Shown: piece after piece, positions 1-12,200 of the stretch
Numbering within the stretch: the stretch's first letter is position 1
Layout of the letters: each line of letters opens with the position of its first letter
Source: Entophlyctis helioformis
Taxonomy: Eukaryota; Chytridiomycota; Chytridiomycetes; Chytridiales; Chytriomycetaceae
DNA length: 64,000 bases
Direction of reading: 5' to 3'
Assembly: GCA_025526915.1 (NCBI GenBank)
Contig: JAHLKH010000107.1
Span: forward strand, 28,079 to 92,078
Made by a program: the position numbers and the translations under genes
The notes under the pieces: generated by a model
Database searches by the model: none
Told to the model about the DNA's origin: nothing
What the model saw: only the letters and a program-made list of their open reading frames with translations

Positions 1-2435
1 CATCGCCGTCTGCTGCATGGCTCTGGCTGACAATGCGAAAACGGCAGGATCCTGGACGACTTGCCCGGTGCGACCGCCAAGGCCAGCGTCGGCGGCCCAG
101 TCACAGAAAAGCGCTACGATGTCGGCTTCCCGCTTGGCTTCCACAACGAGCGGGTGCGTCCTGGCGCATGCCACTGCATGCACTCGCATGCCTCTTTGCA
201 TTCACACGCTCATCTAACGCGTCGGCCTGCCTCATGACCAGACGGGCGAGCTCAACATCTACAACCACCTGCTGCTCAACATCATCTACCAGCAGGCCCC
301 CGGCGGCATCCTCATTCTCGGCTTCGAAGTCTACCCCAAGAGCGTCAAGCACATTGACGGCCAGTGCCCGCTCAATGTGGACACGGGTGTCACCATGCCC
401 ATGACGCTGCCCGAGACCGGCATGACGCTCGAGTGGTCGTACTCGGTCCGGTGGCAGCCTGACGCACAGCTCAAGTGGGCTCACCGCTGGGACATGTACC
501 TGTCCACAAACAGCAACCGCGTGCACTGGTACTCGATCATCAACTCCATCGTGATGCTCCTGATCCTGTCTGGCGCGGTTGCGTACATCCTGCTGCGCAC
601 TCTTACGCGCGACATTACCTTTTACAACAGCGAGCAGGAAGTGCTGGTGCGTTTGTGGCTTGATGACTGCGGCTGTTTTGGTGACTCGCAGATGCTGACG
701 CGTGTGTGTTGGCTGGATGTCGGCTGGCAGGAGACTGCGGGCGAGTCTGTGGGCTGGAAGGCTCTCTACGGTGACGTGTTCCGCCCTCCCCGTTTCGGTG
801 AGTTGCTGCGTGGATTGCCGCTGTGGTTGCCGCTGTTGTTGCCGCTGTTGTTGCCGCCTTGGTATGGCACTGACCGACTGATGTCTCTTTGCAGCCGCCA
901 TCTTGGTGTCTCTTGTCTCTTCAGGAGTGCAAACACTTGCAGCCGTTGTGCTCACCACGCGTACGTTGGCTAGTGTTGGATAGTGTTTGCTAGTGCACTT
1001 GCTCTTTAGTTCGGCTGGTGACGGGAACTGATATGCCTTTTCAATGTGCTAGTGACTGCTGGTTTCGGTCTGCTAGGTCCGCAGTTCCGTGGAGGCATCG
1101 TGTCTGTCGGTCTCTTTCTGTTTGTGTTTTGCGGGTAAGCGGGGCTTTGGTATCTTGCATCTTCTTGCGTGCACTGCCCTGACAAGCATTTTGGCCCCGC
1201 TTTATCACAGAGTGATTGCCGGATACACGACCGCAAGGCTCTACAGGACTTTCTGCGGGTACAACTGGCGCAAAACCGCGCTCGTGACAGCCGTCATGTC
1301 GCCCTTGATCATCCTGAGCATCGTGTTCATGTCCAACCTGTTTATCTGGTCCAAGGGCTCGTCGTCGGCCATTCCGTTTGGCACGTTTGCCTGTCTGAGT
1401 GAGTCTGTCTCGTCCCGATGGCATGTAACTCGCACCACAGCTGACGCTCTTGTTGCAGTCGCCATGTGGCTGGGCATCTCGTGTCCGCTTGTCTGGCTCG
1501 GCGGGTTCTTTGGCGCACGCCACAAGGTATGACATGCCTTGCAGCAGAGTCTCTGGCACCTGGGATCATGCTCACTGACAAGACACGGATGCGGGTTGTG
1601 AAGCCTGTCGAGTTTCCCACGCGAAGCAACCAGATCCCCAGACAGATTCCCGAACAGCCATGGTACCTCCACACGTCCTATCTGATCATGTTTGCTGGTG
1701 CGGTCCCGTTCTCGGTCATATTCCTTGAGCTCTACTTTATTCTCGACTCGGCGCTGCAGTTCAACCACACACACCACCTCTACAGTTTCCTCAGCATCGT
1801 GAGTCTGTGCTGTTCTTTTTGTGCGTGCCGCCCTGTCCCTTGCACTCACACACGTCTTGCACCGACAGATCACGCTCATGCTGGTGCTCACCATCATCGA
1901 GACCACGATTGTCGTGGCCTACCTCACACTGAGCGCCGAGGACTACCAGTGGCAGTGGCGGTCGTTCCTCGTGGGCAGCGCGTCGACGGTCTACATTTTC
2001 GTGTATGCCTGCCACTACTTTGTTGCCAACCTGCAGGCGTCGCATCCAATGGCTGCTATGCTTTACTGTAAGTCGCGTCGGGGCTAGCTGTGGCATGTCT
2101 CCCTGCCCCCGGTATGCGGCTGACACGTTAACAATGATGTGGACATTGTAGTTGCATACTGCTTCATTGGATGCTTCCTGTTCATGTAAGCCATCTCGCG
2201 GCGTTGTGCTTGCCCCCGACTGGCGTGATGTTAACGCTTGTTTTGCGACGGCAGGCTGGCAACGGGAGCGATTGGCTACATTTCTTCTCTGGTATTTGTG
2301 TTTCAGATCTATGGACGCATCAAGGTACGGGCACTCGCACTCGCACTCACACTGCGCGCACACTGCCGCGTGACCCAGCCTGCCTGCCGTGCTGACACTC
2401 CACTCGTCGTGTTCTGGCTGGCACAGGTTGACTGA
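1..2435 (+). CDS. Transmembrane 9 superfamily (nonaspanin/EMP70) protein, 5' truncated by window edge
   Basis: Multi-pass endomembrane protein of the TM9SF/EMP70 family, known from Golgi and endosomes and linked to sorting and adhesion. The 5' end lies outside the window. Coding starts again at 48 after an acceptor; exons visible include 48-153, 242-646, 731-797 and 895-960, then several more to the stop at 2433-2435. Family landmarks in order: a lumenal segment containing GFPLGF, the luminal/TM1 junction near RVHWYSIINS, the LYGDVFRPP loop, GVQTLA, a GYTTARLYRTF turn, TRSNQIPRQIPEQPWY, EDYQWQWRSF, and a last exon giving the family-typical C-terminal KVD, a Golgi-retention type end. Most introns carry CTGAC 15-30 nt before the acceptor. 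The final intron is in frame, so it could be mistaken for coding. Identity is secure; some internal exon edges between 961 and 1260 are approximate. Confidence 0.93.
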
Positions 2436-2720
2436 GCGGCGTTGCCATTCCACTTTCGCATTCACTCCAATCTAATCGGGCGGTTCGTGCCCCCTTATTG
2501 AGGTTTATCTTTCAACCCCTCTACTCGGCTTTTTTCTCCCCACTCCCCCTCGCCTTCTTCTACCCACATTCTTTCTACCCCTCTACCCCCCCCTTGATTG
2601 AACACGGATCTTTTTGGATATGATGGACATGGTTTCATGGGTTGGCAGTGGCAGCTGTGGTGTGGGTGGTTGTGGTTGTGGTTGTGGTTGTGGTCGTGTT
2701 GTCGTGCACAGCGATATCGA
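2436..2720. other. Intergenic spacer between convergent genes
   Basis: Convergent 3' ends of the TM9SF gene and GNA1. It holds a pyrimidine-rich stretch (about 2510-2595) and a TGG/TTG-rich stretch (about 2655-2700). No gene was seen. Confidence 0.6.
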
Positions 2721-3681
2721 TCAGAGCTTGGGCTGGACATCGTTTTCGGGAATGTACAGCGCCATCTCGACCTCCTTTTGCACAAAGCCGCACTTGACAT
2801 AGAACGGCACGTTCTTGTCGGAGCAGTCGACTGTTGTGGACGGCGAGAGTTGCCGGTGTGTGAGTCGGCTGTCTGGCGGATGGTCATGGCAGGGCAGGGC
2901 AATGCAATGCAATGCAATGCAATGCAATGCAATGCATGGCTGGGCAGGACAGATCGGAGCATGGTTGGGCATGGCAGGGCAATGCACGGCGGAAGAGCGA
3001 CTTACGAATGACTGGACGTGGTCACGCGGACAAGTGGCACGGGCGAGTTGGGTCAGTCGTCGGAGCACGGCCAGTAGACGCCAGTAGACGCCAGCAGACA
3101 CGCCAGACAAGAGGGCACCCACTCTTGTAGCAGCCGGTCTGCTTGCCAATGTACTTGAGCGTCTCGATGACCAGCCGGCCGAGGTTGTGGCCGCGGTAGT
3201 CCGAGTGCGTGACAATGTCTGTTGGTGGTGGTGGTGGTGGTGCTGTGAGTCACGCCAGATCCCAGCGAAGACAGCATAGACAGCACACAGCATAGACAGC
3301 ACAACGTTGCCAGCACAGCGCACACGGCGCACCTTCGATGTGGCCGACCAGCCCGCCGTTGTGCACAAACTTGCGCTCGACGAGCAGCGTGCCGGCGCCA
3401 ATGATGCGGGCCTTGGCCACGTCCTCAATGACAATCGTGTAGTACTCGTGGTTGTGCGCACGCAGGTAGGCGAAGCGCTCGAGGAAGCGGGCCTTGCTCA
3501 TGGCGCCGACCGTCGTGAGCATGCCCAGCGTGTCCAGGAAGCCCTTGTCGTAGTCGGCCGCCTCGAGCGGGCGCACCTCGTAGCCGGCCTTGAGCGATGC
3601 CTTGACCTCGGGCGAGATGAGCGTCGGCGAGAAGAGCGGGCCGTCCGTGAGCGCGCTGGCTGACGAGCTAGATGAGCTCAT
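2721..3681 (-). CDS. GNA1: Glucosamine-6-phosphate N-acetyltransferase
   Basis: Acetyl-CoA dependent enzyme making N-acetylglucosamine-6-phosphate, a step toward UDP-GlcNAc, chitin and glycoconjugates. The start at 3681 gives a Ser-rich N terminus, then YEVRPLEAADYDKGFLDTL, typical of the family. Exon 1 runs to about 3335 and ends after GGLVGHIEG. Exon 2 (about 3220-3125) has the acetyl-CoA loop region with YRGHNLGRLVIETL and TGCYK. Exon 3 (from about 2846) starts near DCSDKNVPFYVKCGF and ends at the TGA at 2721. The join YK-I-DCSDKN is one or two residues shorter than in yeast or human, so the last acceptor may be slightly misplaced. The second intron carries a pentanucleotide microsatellite. 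The start codon is 63 nt from that of the divergent ankyrin gene. Confidence 0.92.
2901..2935. repeat. (AATGC)7 microsatellite
   Basis: Seven perfect tandem AATGC units inside the last intron of GNA1, flanked by imperfect CAGGGCAATGC copies on both sides. Confidence 0.95.
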
Positions 3682-3744
3682 GTGCTTTCTTTGGTGCAGT
3701 TGGGCGAAGTGGGATCTGCTCGGCTGACCACGATATCCGACAAC
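3682..3744. promoter_or_regulatory. Compact divergent promoter region
   Basis: Only 63 nt separate the GNA1 start (-) from the preferred start of the ankyrin gene (+). An in-frame upstream ATG at 3682 abuts the GNA1 start codon and is less likely to be used. No TATA element was recognised. Confidence 0.35.
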
Positions 3745-6087
3745 ATGAGCAACGATGCTGCAGATCCAACGCCCGTGCTGCCGTTCGGCTCGTCCTGGTG
3801 GGACAGGCTCCCCGCAGAGCTGCGCATCATGGCCGCAAGGTTTGCCGGGCCGCTCTCGGGCTGGCTGTGCGGCACGCTGGGCAACAGGCACGCCACCAGC
3901 AGCCGCACGGTGCACGCCGTCTGGGCCGACGCCATCGAGCAGGACTGGCAGGGCGATCTGGCTCTGCTGCCCGACAACACTGGCAGCGACGGCGTCTTGC
4001 TTGCCGTGCAGTCTCGCTCCATGTACGGCCGTCTGTGTGCTCGGTTTCCCGACCGTGCCCGCCGCGACAGAGACCTGCAGCTCTTGGCAAGCATCAACCA
4101 GTCCTCGGTCGACTACCGTTACCCGTCTCTCAGGGACCAGATGGAGGAGCGCCTGGCCAACATCCCGATGCGCCGTGGCTGGTTCGATCTGCTCGACTTT
4201 TTCCGGCCCATCGCCCTCGGCTGGTTCGCCATTCTCTTTGACCACGTCGACCTGCTCAGGCACCTGGTCGCTGAACACGGCGTCGAGCTTGCGCGATTCG
4301 GGTGTCTGAACGAGTATGGGACCGAAGCCAGCGTCCAGGCCATGGATCATGCTGCCCGAGGCGGCCATCTCGAGATACTGAAGATGCTGCACGATGGCGG
4401 GAGTACGGCGTGCTCGACGCTTGCGATGGATCTCGCCTCTTGCAACGGATGGCTTGATACGGTCGTGTGGCTGCATGCCAACCGCACAGAAGGATGTACA
4501 GCCGACGCGATGGACAAGGCAGCGCGAAACGGTCATCTGGATATCGTGCGGTGGCTGCACGAGAACCGCGCGGAAGGATGCACGACAGTGGCGATGGACG
4601 GCGCAGCAGCAGCGGGGCATTTGCATGTCGTTCAGTGGCTGCATGCCAATCGTCAAGAAGGATGCACGGCAGCGGCGATGGACGGTGCAGCAGCTGAAGA
4701 CCGTTTTGATGTCGTTCAGTGGCTGCATGCCAATCGTCAAGAAGGATGTACAACAGCAGCAATGGACAAGGCTGCAGAACGCGGCCATCTGCGAGTTGTG
4801 CAGTGGCTGCATGCCAATCGTCAAGAAGGATGCACGGCTGCCGCACTGGATAAGGCGGTCGAACGCGGTCACTTTGCAGTCGTTGATTTTCTCACGGCCA
4901 ACCGTCAAGAAGGATGCAGCACCAACTGCACAGAGAATGTTGCCCGTCTCGGTCAGCTGGATCTGCTAGAATTGCTCAGCCGCAATCCCAGATGCGAATT
5001 CACTCCAGCCGTCATGGTTGTGGCGGCAGCAGCGGGCCATCTCCACATTCTGCAGTGGCTGCATGACAACCGCACGGAAGGCTGCACTGCCAATGGGATG
5101 GATATTGCAGCATCACGTGGCCATTTGCATGTCGTGCGGTGGCTGCATGAGCATGAGTATTCGTGCTCGACGTATGCGATGGACTTGGCAGCTGCATCTG
5201 GCCATCTCGACATTATCAAGCTCCTGGACGCCAACCGCACTGAAGGATGCACGACTGCAGCAATGGACGACGCGGCAGGATGGGGACATTTCGACATTGT
5301 GCAGTGGCTGCACGCCAACCGGACGGAAGGGTGCACAGCGAAGGCGATGGACAGCGCAGTGGATCACGGCCACATTGCTATACTTGACTTTCTCATGGCC
5401 AACCGCAGCGAAGGATGCAGCGACTGGGCCACATTCGATTCTGCCCGACGCGGTCGTCTTGACATGCTGCAACGGCTCAACGGAAACCCCAACTGTGTGT
5501 TCACGCCACGTGCCATGGACGAGGCTGCTGCTGCTGGCCACTTGCATGTCATCAAGTGGCTGCATGCCAATCGAAGGGAAGGATGCACCACGGCCGCGAT
5601 GGACGAAGCAGCGCGAAACGGTCATCTGGATATCGTGCAGTGGCTGCATGCCAATCGAACGGAAGGATGCACAACAGTGGCGATGGATGCGGCAGCCGGG
5701 CGTGGACGGCTCGACATTGTCCAGTTCCTCGACGAGTGTGGCTATGGATGCACGGCTGCAGCCATGGACGACGCTGCAGCTGCCGGCCACCTCGACATTG
5801 TCAAGTACCTCGATGCCCGTCGCATTGGTCGTGCGTCCTACGTTACGATGGACAGGGCAGCCATTGCTGGGCAGTCTGGTGTAATGGACTGGCTGCTCAA
5901 CAATCGCCTGTACAATCTGGACATTGGCGCGTCTCTCACAAACGCGCAGGTTCGCGGCCAAGCGGCTGTTGTCAGGACCCTGCAGCCGCTGTTGAATCTG
6001 TTCACTGCCGCTTATTCATCGCAAGCAGACGAAGCGAATCCGTTCGGGCGGGAGGACGATGAAGACGAGGCTAATGCGCCGATGTAG
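3745..6087 (+). CDS. Ankyrin-type repeat protein with 28-residue units (family copy A, intact)
   Basis: Single-exon gene of 780 residues from the ATG at 3745. The N terminus (SSWWDRLPAELRIMAARF) resembles an F-box-like helix. It is followed by a family signature containing DWQGDLALLPD and RRGWFDLLDFFRPIALGWFA. From about residue 205 come about 19 units of 28 residues with consensus AMDxAAxxGHLDIVQWLHANRTEGCT, that is, ankyrin-like helix pairs shorter than the usual 33. Three units near 4630-4830 are almost identical at the DNA level (period 84 nt), showing recent duplication. Units 7-9 and 13-15 match as a block with an offset of about 501 nt, showing a larger duplication. Likely a protein-binding scaffold; partner unknown. 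Homologous broken copies lie at 21240, 43810 and about 54240. Confidence 0.85.
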   Translation: MSNDAADPTPVLPFGSSWWDRLPAELRIMAARFAGPLSGWLCGTLGNRHATSSRTVHAVWADAIEQDWQGDLALLPDNTGSDGVLLAVQSRSMYGRLCARFPDRARRDRDLQLLASINQSSVDYRYPSLRDQMEERLANIPMRRGWFDLLDFFRPIALGWFAILFDHVDLLRHLVAEHGVELARFGCLNEYGTEASVQAMDHAARGGHLEILKMLHDGGSTACSTLAMDLASCNGWLDTVVWLHANRTEGCTADAMDKAARNGHLDIVRWLHENRAEGCTTVAMDGAAAAGHLHVVQWLHANRQEGCTAAAMDGAAAEDRFDVVQWLHANRQEGCTTAAMDKAAERGHLRVVQWLHANRQEGCTAAALDKAVERGHFAVVDFLTANRQEGCSTNCTENVARLGQLDLLELLSRNPRCEFTPAVMVVAAAAGHLHILQWLHDNRTEGCTANGMDIAASRGHLHVVRWLHEHEYSCSTYAMDLAAASGHLDIIKLLDANRTEGCTTAAMDDAAGWGHFDIVQWLHANRTEGCTAKAMDSAVDHGHIAILDFLMANRSEGCSDWATFDSARRGRLDMLQRLNGNPNCVFTPRAMDEAAAAGHLHVIKWLHANRREGCTTAAMDEAARNGHLDIVQWLHANRTEGCTTVAMDAAAGRGRLDIVQFLDECGYGCTAAAMDDAAAAGHLDIVKYLDARRIGRASYVTMDRAAIAGQSGVMDWLLNNRLYNLDIGASLTNAQVRGQAAVVRTLQPLLNLFTAAYSSQADEANPFGREDDEDEANAPM

Positions 6088-6247
6088 TTGGATCTGTTGA
6101 TGGCGTTGGTTGAATGAAACAAGGCGCATACATGTCCGTGCCTGTGTACTGGTGACTTGGCTGGGCAATGTGCAGACGAGATTCTGTGTGGCCTGGTGAG
6201 CCAAGGCAGATCAACTTCATTCCATCGATCGCAGGCAAGGATGCGCA

Positions 6248-9200
6248 TCACTTGAAAGGAATACCGTTCTGCAGGTACTGGAAGCGGTCGTACAGCCCAC
6301 TGCAACCACACGCGTTAGCAAGTGCATGCATGAATGCGTATGCTTGTTCGGAAAAGTGTAGAAACGCAAGACACCACATGGACTGACCTGCGCATGTTCT
6401 CATGACTCTGGCGGATGCAGTTGATCATAAACTCGGCCGCGACACGCTCGCTCTTGTCCAGCTGGAACCGCTCACGCAGTTTGCGGATCGTGACTTCGCC
6501 TGCCGATGCGTCCATGCATCCAACCATGCGTGTCAGTCACCGCGTCAGGGCACTCCACCATACAGCACAACCCAGCAAGCAGCGGTTACCCTTGAAGCAT
6601 GGGAGACCAGAGTCCATCATGAGTGACACCATGGAAATGATTTCCTCGGCATACGGCCGGCACGCGAGGTATGCCTTGACGCAGAGCTCAGAGAACAGCT
6701 TGTAGGCCGGCGCGGTGATGTCGCCGCCCATGACTTGCACCATCTCCGACGTCAGCTTGAATGGCGACACCTCGAGGATACCGCCGCCCGGTGCAATCGA
6801 CAGGATGAATCCGAAATCTGGTTCGAGCAGGCAGGCAGCGTGTCAGCGGCAGGCGTGGACGGATGCGGTGGGGGTGATGCGTAAGGTACCGATATGGACC
6901 ATGTGGCCCTCCTTGTCAAACATGATGTTGCCGTTATGTCTGTCCTTGATCTGCACAATGAACATGATGAGCGAGTACGCGGCCAGACTCTTGACAAACT
7001 CGTTGCGGGCCTATGCAGTGCAGTGCGAGTCGCCGTTAGTCCCCAGTCGTCCTGTGTCTGCACTGCTCTCCAACACCGCCACTACTCCAACCTTTTGAAA
7101 CTCGATCGAATCTTCGGGTCCAAACTCTGCAATAAACCAGCTGCAGCGAAGCACAACCGGCGTGTCAGTACAGTGTCGCAGACCAGCAACATGACACAGC
7201 ACGGCCAACCCAACGTACTCGTAGAGAGAGTTCACTTTCTCGCGGCCCATCATGTCGCGCGAGATGGATCGCGGAATGACTTCAATGACACCGCATCCCG
7301 GCGCCGTCGCGACCACGCGGTACGGGAACGTGTACAACTCGAGGCCGGCAGATGCAAAGATGCTCTTGAAGAGCGAGATGAGCTGCAGAGCGAGGACGTC
7401 TTGTCGGCAGTCGTCGCCGACCTTGAAGATGGACGACATCCACCGCGGTTCGGTCGTTGTTGCAATGTCTAAAGCGCCAGGCATGGCGTCGCGGACCTTG
7501 AACGTCGCCATGAACGGTGCCTGGTAGGGAAGTGGGTTAGCACTGCTGATTGATACATGTGTGTATGCGCGTGGACAGATTGTGGCAGATAGAGAGATGG
7601 GAACGCAGCGGTACCTTGGCGTGCGACTGGAGAGGACGGCCCGAGTCGTAATCAATGTCCACAACAATGCTCTCGGGGTTCGTGGGCAGGTACACGCCGA
7701 CCTGAACCTTGATCTTGCGGATCTCTTCATCAATCTTGCGCTGCATTGTCCATCGAGCAGTGTCAGGCACCGCATCACCAAACGACACTCGCCAGATATG
7801 CAAACCTTCTTCTCGGCCTTGGACGCGTCGGCCTGCACGAGCGGCTTGAGCGTGCCAGAGATCCCCGTGACCTCGGCGAAAAAGTTAAACTCGCGCTCAT
7901 AAAACTCCTTGTCGCCGCCGCTCAGGTCCGATGTGATCCTGGCAATGATGCGGTCAAGCGCCGGCTTGAGCGAGTCGGGCGTCTCGCAGCTCTCGTCCTT
8001 GAACATGTTGGCCTTCATGTTCCAGATGATCTGGTGCGCAAACAGCTGCGACGTCTTGGCGGCCTCGAGAATGAAGCGCTCGACATACCCGACGGCGTCG
8101 TAGCGGAGCGCCTGCACCATCTGCGGCACGTAAAAGAAGACTTGCTCGATGGGAAAGTACTCGAGCACGCGGACGGCGTATTGCAGGACCCAGGGCTGGT
8201 GGCGTTGCGGCTGGCCCAGCATCGAGATGGCGACAATCGGAGGCACCGGTGCCCAAAACAGCAGGTACTGCAGCAACCCAGCAGCATGTCAGTCCAAGTG
8301 CCTGGCAACCATCATACGGAAAAATGACGTACACGAAGCTGGTCGTCGGAGCGGTGGCGCCACGAGTGCTTGAGAAAGAGCGACACGGCATCAGGACACT
8401 CGAGACCGGCAATCTCGTTGTACTTGGCGACCTCGACAATCTCAGACTCGATGGTCTCGGCGCTGGTCACGAACCGAGACGCAAGCTGGATGGCCACAAT
8501 GGGGTTGAGGTACCACGCGATGCGCACAAACGACTGCCATTTGATCTGTCCAACGGTCAAGTCAGACGCAGTGTGCCAACAGCGAGTACAACGCATGCCA
8601 TACGTACTAAACGCTCGTTGGGCAGTGGCGGCATGGCAGCAAACTCGCCCGACGCATCCTCAAGCGGCGATAACCACGTCGCAAGCCGGTTCATCTCATG
8701 CTCGAGCAGCACCATCAGCAGCTGCTGGGCATCGCTCAGCTCAATGCGGTCCGTGTCGCACGCCATGTTGAGGAAAATGCGGTTGATGCGGCTCGTGCTC
8801 CATACGGCCGCTTTCTCGAGTTTGACGTCCTTGATGAGCTGGTAGAACAGCACCAGTTTCTTGAGTTCGTCCTTCTTGATGCGGCCAAACCTGTGCGCGG
8901 CGAGTGTTGGTCAGATACAGGCAAGCGTGATGTGCAATGTGGTGGTGGGAGTGAAATAAGCGTACATGGGAGGGTGCTCGAACCAGCCGAGAGCAACATC
9001 AAACACCTGCGTCCACACAAACGGCGCTTCCTTGTGTCCGCCTGCATCCAGATCGACAGCAATCCTCAGACCAAGCAGCGCAAGATCAAACCGTGCCTCG
9101 CGTGCACTCCAATTGGACCTTGGCCAACGACAGCCCGTCAGTCAATCAGTCAGTCAGTCAGTCAGTCAATCCATCAACTAGCCAGTCTGCCTATCAGGAA

Positions 9201-12200
9201 CAGACAGACTCACTTGAGCGCGTTCTCGGACTGCGTGGCCACCAGAAACAGTTGCGTGTACAGCTTGAGGTGGTCAGATCCGCACAGCCGGTCGGCACGG
9301 AACCGGTTGATGAAGAACCGGATCCACGCGATATGGATCTCGGAATTGTTTTGCCCGCCCGTGTGCGGCTTGGGTGCACCGTACGTCATCTTCTCTAAGA
9401 ACGGGTTCGGCGATCTATGCGCGCGCTGAGTGTTAGACAAGCCAGCCAGATGGACAACGACGAAGAGGAGGAGAAGGACTTGCCCAGACTCGACGCCGTA
9501 GAGACCCTTGCCCGTGGACGCGGTGAGTTCCCATGCCTGGATGAGGTAAGCGAGCATGCGCTTGACAAGCTCGGGCCGGCATGTCATGAGCCATGTCCAT
9601 GCCGTCACGGCAATCTCCATGACGGTCGTGTCAAACTTCATGCTCGGCACGTAGCAGATTAACTGCAGCAGCTCCGTCTCAACCTGCCCGCCATTGCCAG
9701 CGGCCCTGTCAGTACAGCAGAGCACAGCACGTCCAGGGCAGGCATGGGGCACGCATGCCGAGACGCACTTTCTCGTTGGTGATGATGAGCGCGGCAGCGC
9801 GGAACACTGACTGGTTCACACGCTGGGCAAAGTTGGGCTCGTCGATCGTGCGGTACGTGCGACGCACATCCGCCTTGAGGTTGGCCGAGATGGTGCGCAG
9901 GACCGTCTCGCGGTCCATATCCGGCGACGTGGCCTCGAGCGCAAAGATCATGCCCTTGATCTCGCCCAGGAACTTGGAGTGCTTGGACGGCGACCGGATA
10001 ATGGTCGACGCGACGTCCGCGTGCACGACGAAGCGGCCAAGGAGCACCATGAGATCAGACTGGTCGTTGAGCATCGTGTACGGGCTCTTGTTGGAGATCT
10101 CGACAAGGTACGTCTGCGCAAGACCAATCGTTTCGCCCGAGCTCTGCTTGAGAGCGGACTTGAGCCATGCCTCGGCGACCAGCATAAAGTCCGCAGACGC
10201 AAGCGCGGCCTCCTTCTCGTCCAAGAAGAACAGCTTTGCGAGCAGCGGGTTGCGGAACCCGTCGTCCGTGTAGCCTGCCTTGCGGTTGTCGAGGAACCGC
10301 AAAATGTCCATCATCAGAAAGGCGGCCTTGTGGTTCCATAACATGCGCGGCAGGACTTCAAGGATGCGCACGATCCAACGGCTGGCAAACCGGCGGGCCT
10401 TGGTCATGCGGTGGGCGGCATACAGCAGCATGCACTGCAGGTTGTGCTCAATGACGCGCGTGTCGACGTGTTTGGTCACCTGGTCGCGAATGAGCAGTTT
10501 GAGCAGCTGCCAAGGTGCAAGTCAGTCGCCAAGCCACCACCGGGGCACAGACGGGACTACCCAGCGGAAACGTACCTCGTCGCAAAGCGTCTCGAGGATC
10601 GGATAGAGGTCCGTGTTGTACAGCCGTCGTCCACAAGGTACCGGCACATAAAGTCGACCGACATGGTCCGGATGCGCATCGACTCGATGTGGTAGACAGC
10701 AAGCAGGTACACGGAGCTCGCAAACGACAGGTTGCGAATCTCGACTGCCTTGCTGGGCAGAGCAGCAGCCAGCTGCGCCTTGATCTTGGCCGACACCTGC
10801 ACACAGCCCAGTCAGCGTGAGGAGCAGAAGCACGGCAACCAACACGGAGCAGAGTGCCGTGCAAAGGAAGAACACACCGAATCGGGGAAACAGCCTTGCA
10901 GGATCGAGTTGGCACCCAAGTCAGCCTCGAGCGACCGATGCTTGCGATCCAGAAGAAGCGGCGGCGTCTTGGACGCAATGACCTTGAGCAGATACTGCCA
11001 CTCTTTCGGCCACGCACCGGCTGGCGTGAGGACAAACAGCACAATGTAGAACCACGCGTTGCGGAAGGCGTACGTGAGCTCCGTATACGTGGCTGCAAGC
11101 GACTGTGGGTGAAAGTGCTCTTGCTCGCAAACGACCTTGACAATGGACATGATGTCGCGCAACTCGGCAATGACGTTGGTGTCGGCTGGGTTGCGCAACA
11201 GGGTCGTGGCTTTTTCTGCAAACAGCGCGAGCAGCTTCTCCAAGTACAGCTCAAGCAGCTCGACGGGTCTGCCCGGCATGCGCGCAAGCGTGTGGCTGAT
11301 CTTGGAGATCTGCGCCAAGTGGAGGGGATGGGTTAGACACGGTGCAGCACGCTGAGCGCGATAAAAAGCACGGTTGCGCACCTTGCTAAACGTGCGCTTG
11401 CTGTAGTCGAGAATGAATGTGATGATGTTGCGGAACACGTCCGTGTCGTTCGTCAGGCCAATGTTGCCCAGGTTCTTCCAGATAAAGTCGTCAAAGATGG
11501 TCTGCGAGTCGTCCAGGCGGCGGGCCAGAGCAGGGATTGCAACCTCGATGGTCTGCCATTCAGCCAAGCGTGTCAGTCGCCATGCAGCCATGGGCAAGAC
11601 GCAACACAGCGCACCTCTTTGGCTTTGAGGACTGAGCAGAGACTGGCAATCGCAGCAACCGCGTTCTGGTAGCGACGGCCAGCATCCGTCTTGGCAGTGG
11701 TGGCAGTGATGATCTTGTTGTGCGTCGAGTGCAGCGTGTTGGCAAACGTGTACAGCGCCGTCTTGCGGTTGTTGGACTCTGACGCAAGCTGTTGGTTGGG
11801 AGGATACAGGGGGTGAGAAGGGAACCGGTTGATGGTGTGCGATGGACACGCAATCAAGCCACGACTTACTGCCAGGATGTTGGACAGGCTGCGGCAGGTG
11901 CACTCGCGGAGGATGGCGCACGCGTCGCCTTCGGCATTGATGAACACGGTTGCCGGCTGGGTCAAAAACGTCATGAGTGCCTTGGAGCTCGAGGCAGCGG
12001 CCGTCTCGGAGCTGTTGGACAGCAGGGAAGGAGAGCGCGTGAGAAGGTGGTAATGCAGCGGGCTTGCGGGCCAGACAGTCCAAACCTACTTGGTGGACAC
12101 AATGGCGAGACCCTCGATGGTGGCAAGGTACACGTCCAGAGTGGTCGACTCGATGACGACCGTCGTATCATCCAGAATGGCATTCAGGTTCTGCAGCAGG

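Noticed and set aside
3250..4908. Long minus-strand frame of 552 codons
   Set aside because: It starts from GNA1 exon 1 in part but mostly lies antisense to the ankyrin repeats, whose periodic codon use keeps the opposite strand open; only the GNA1 part (below 3681) is real.
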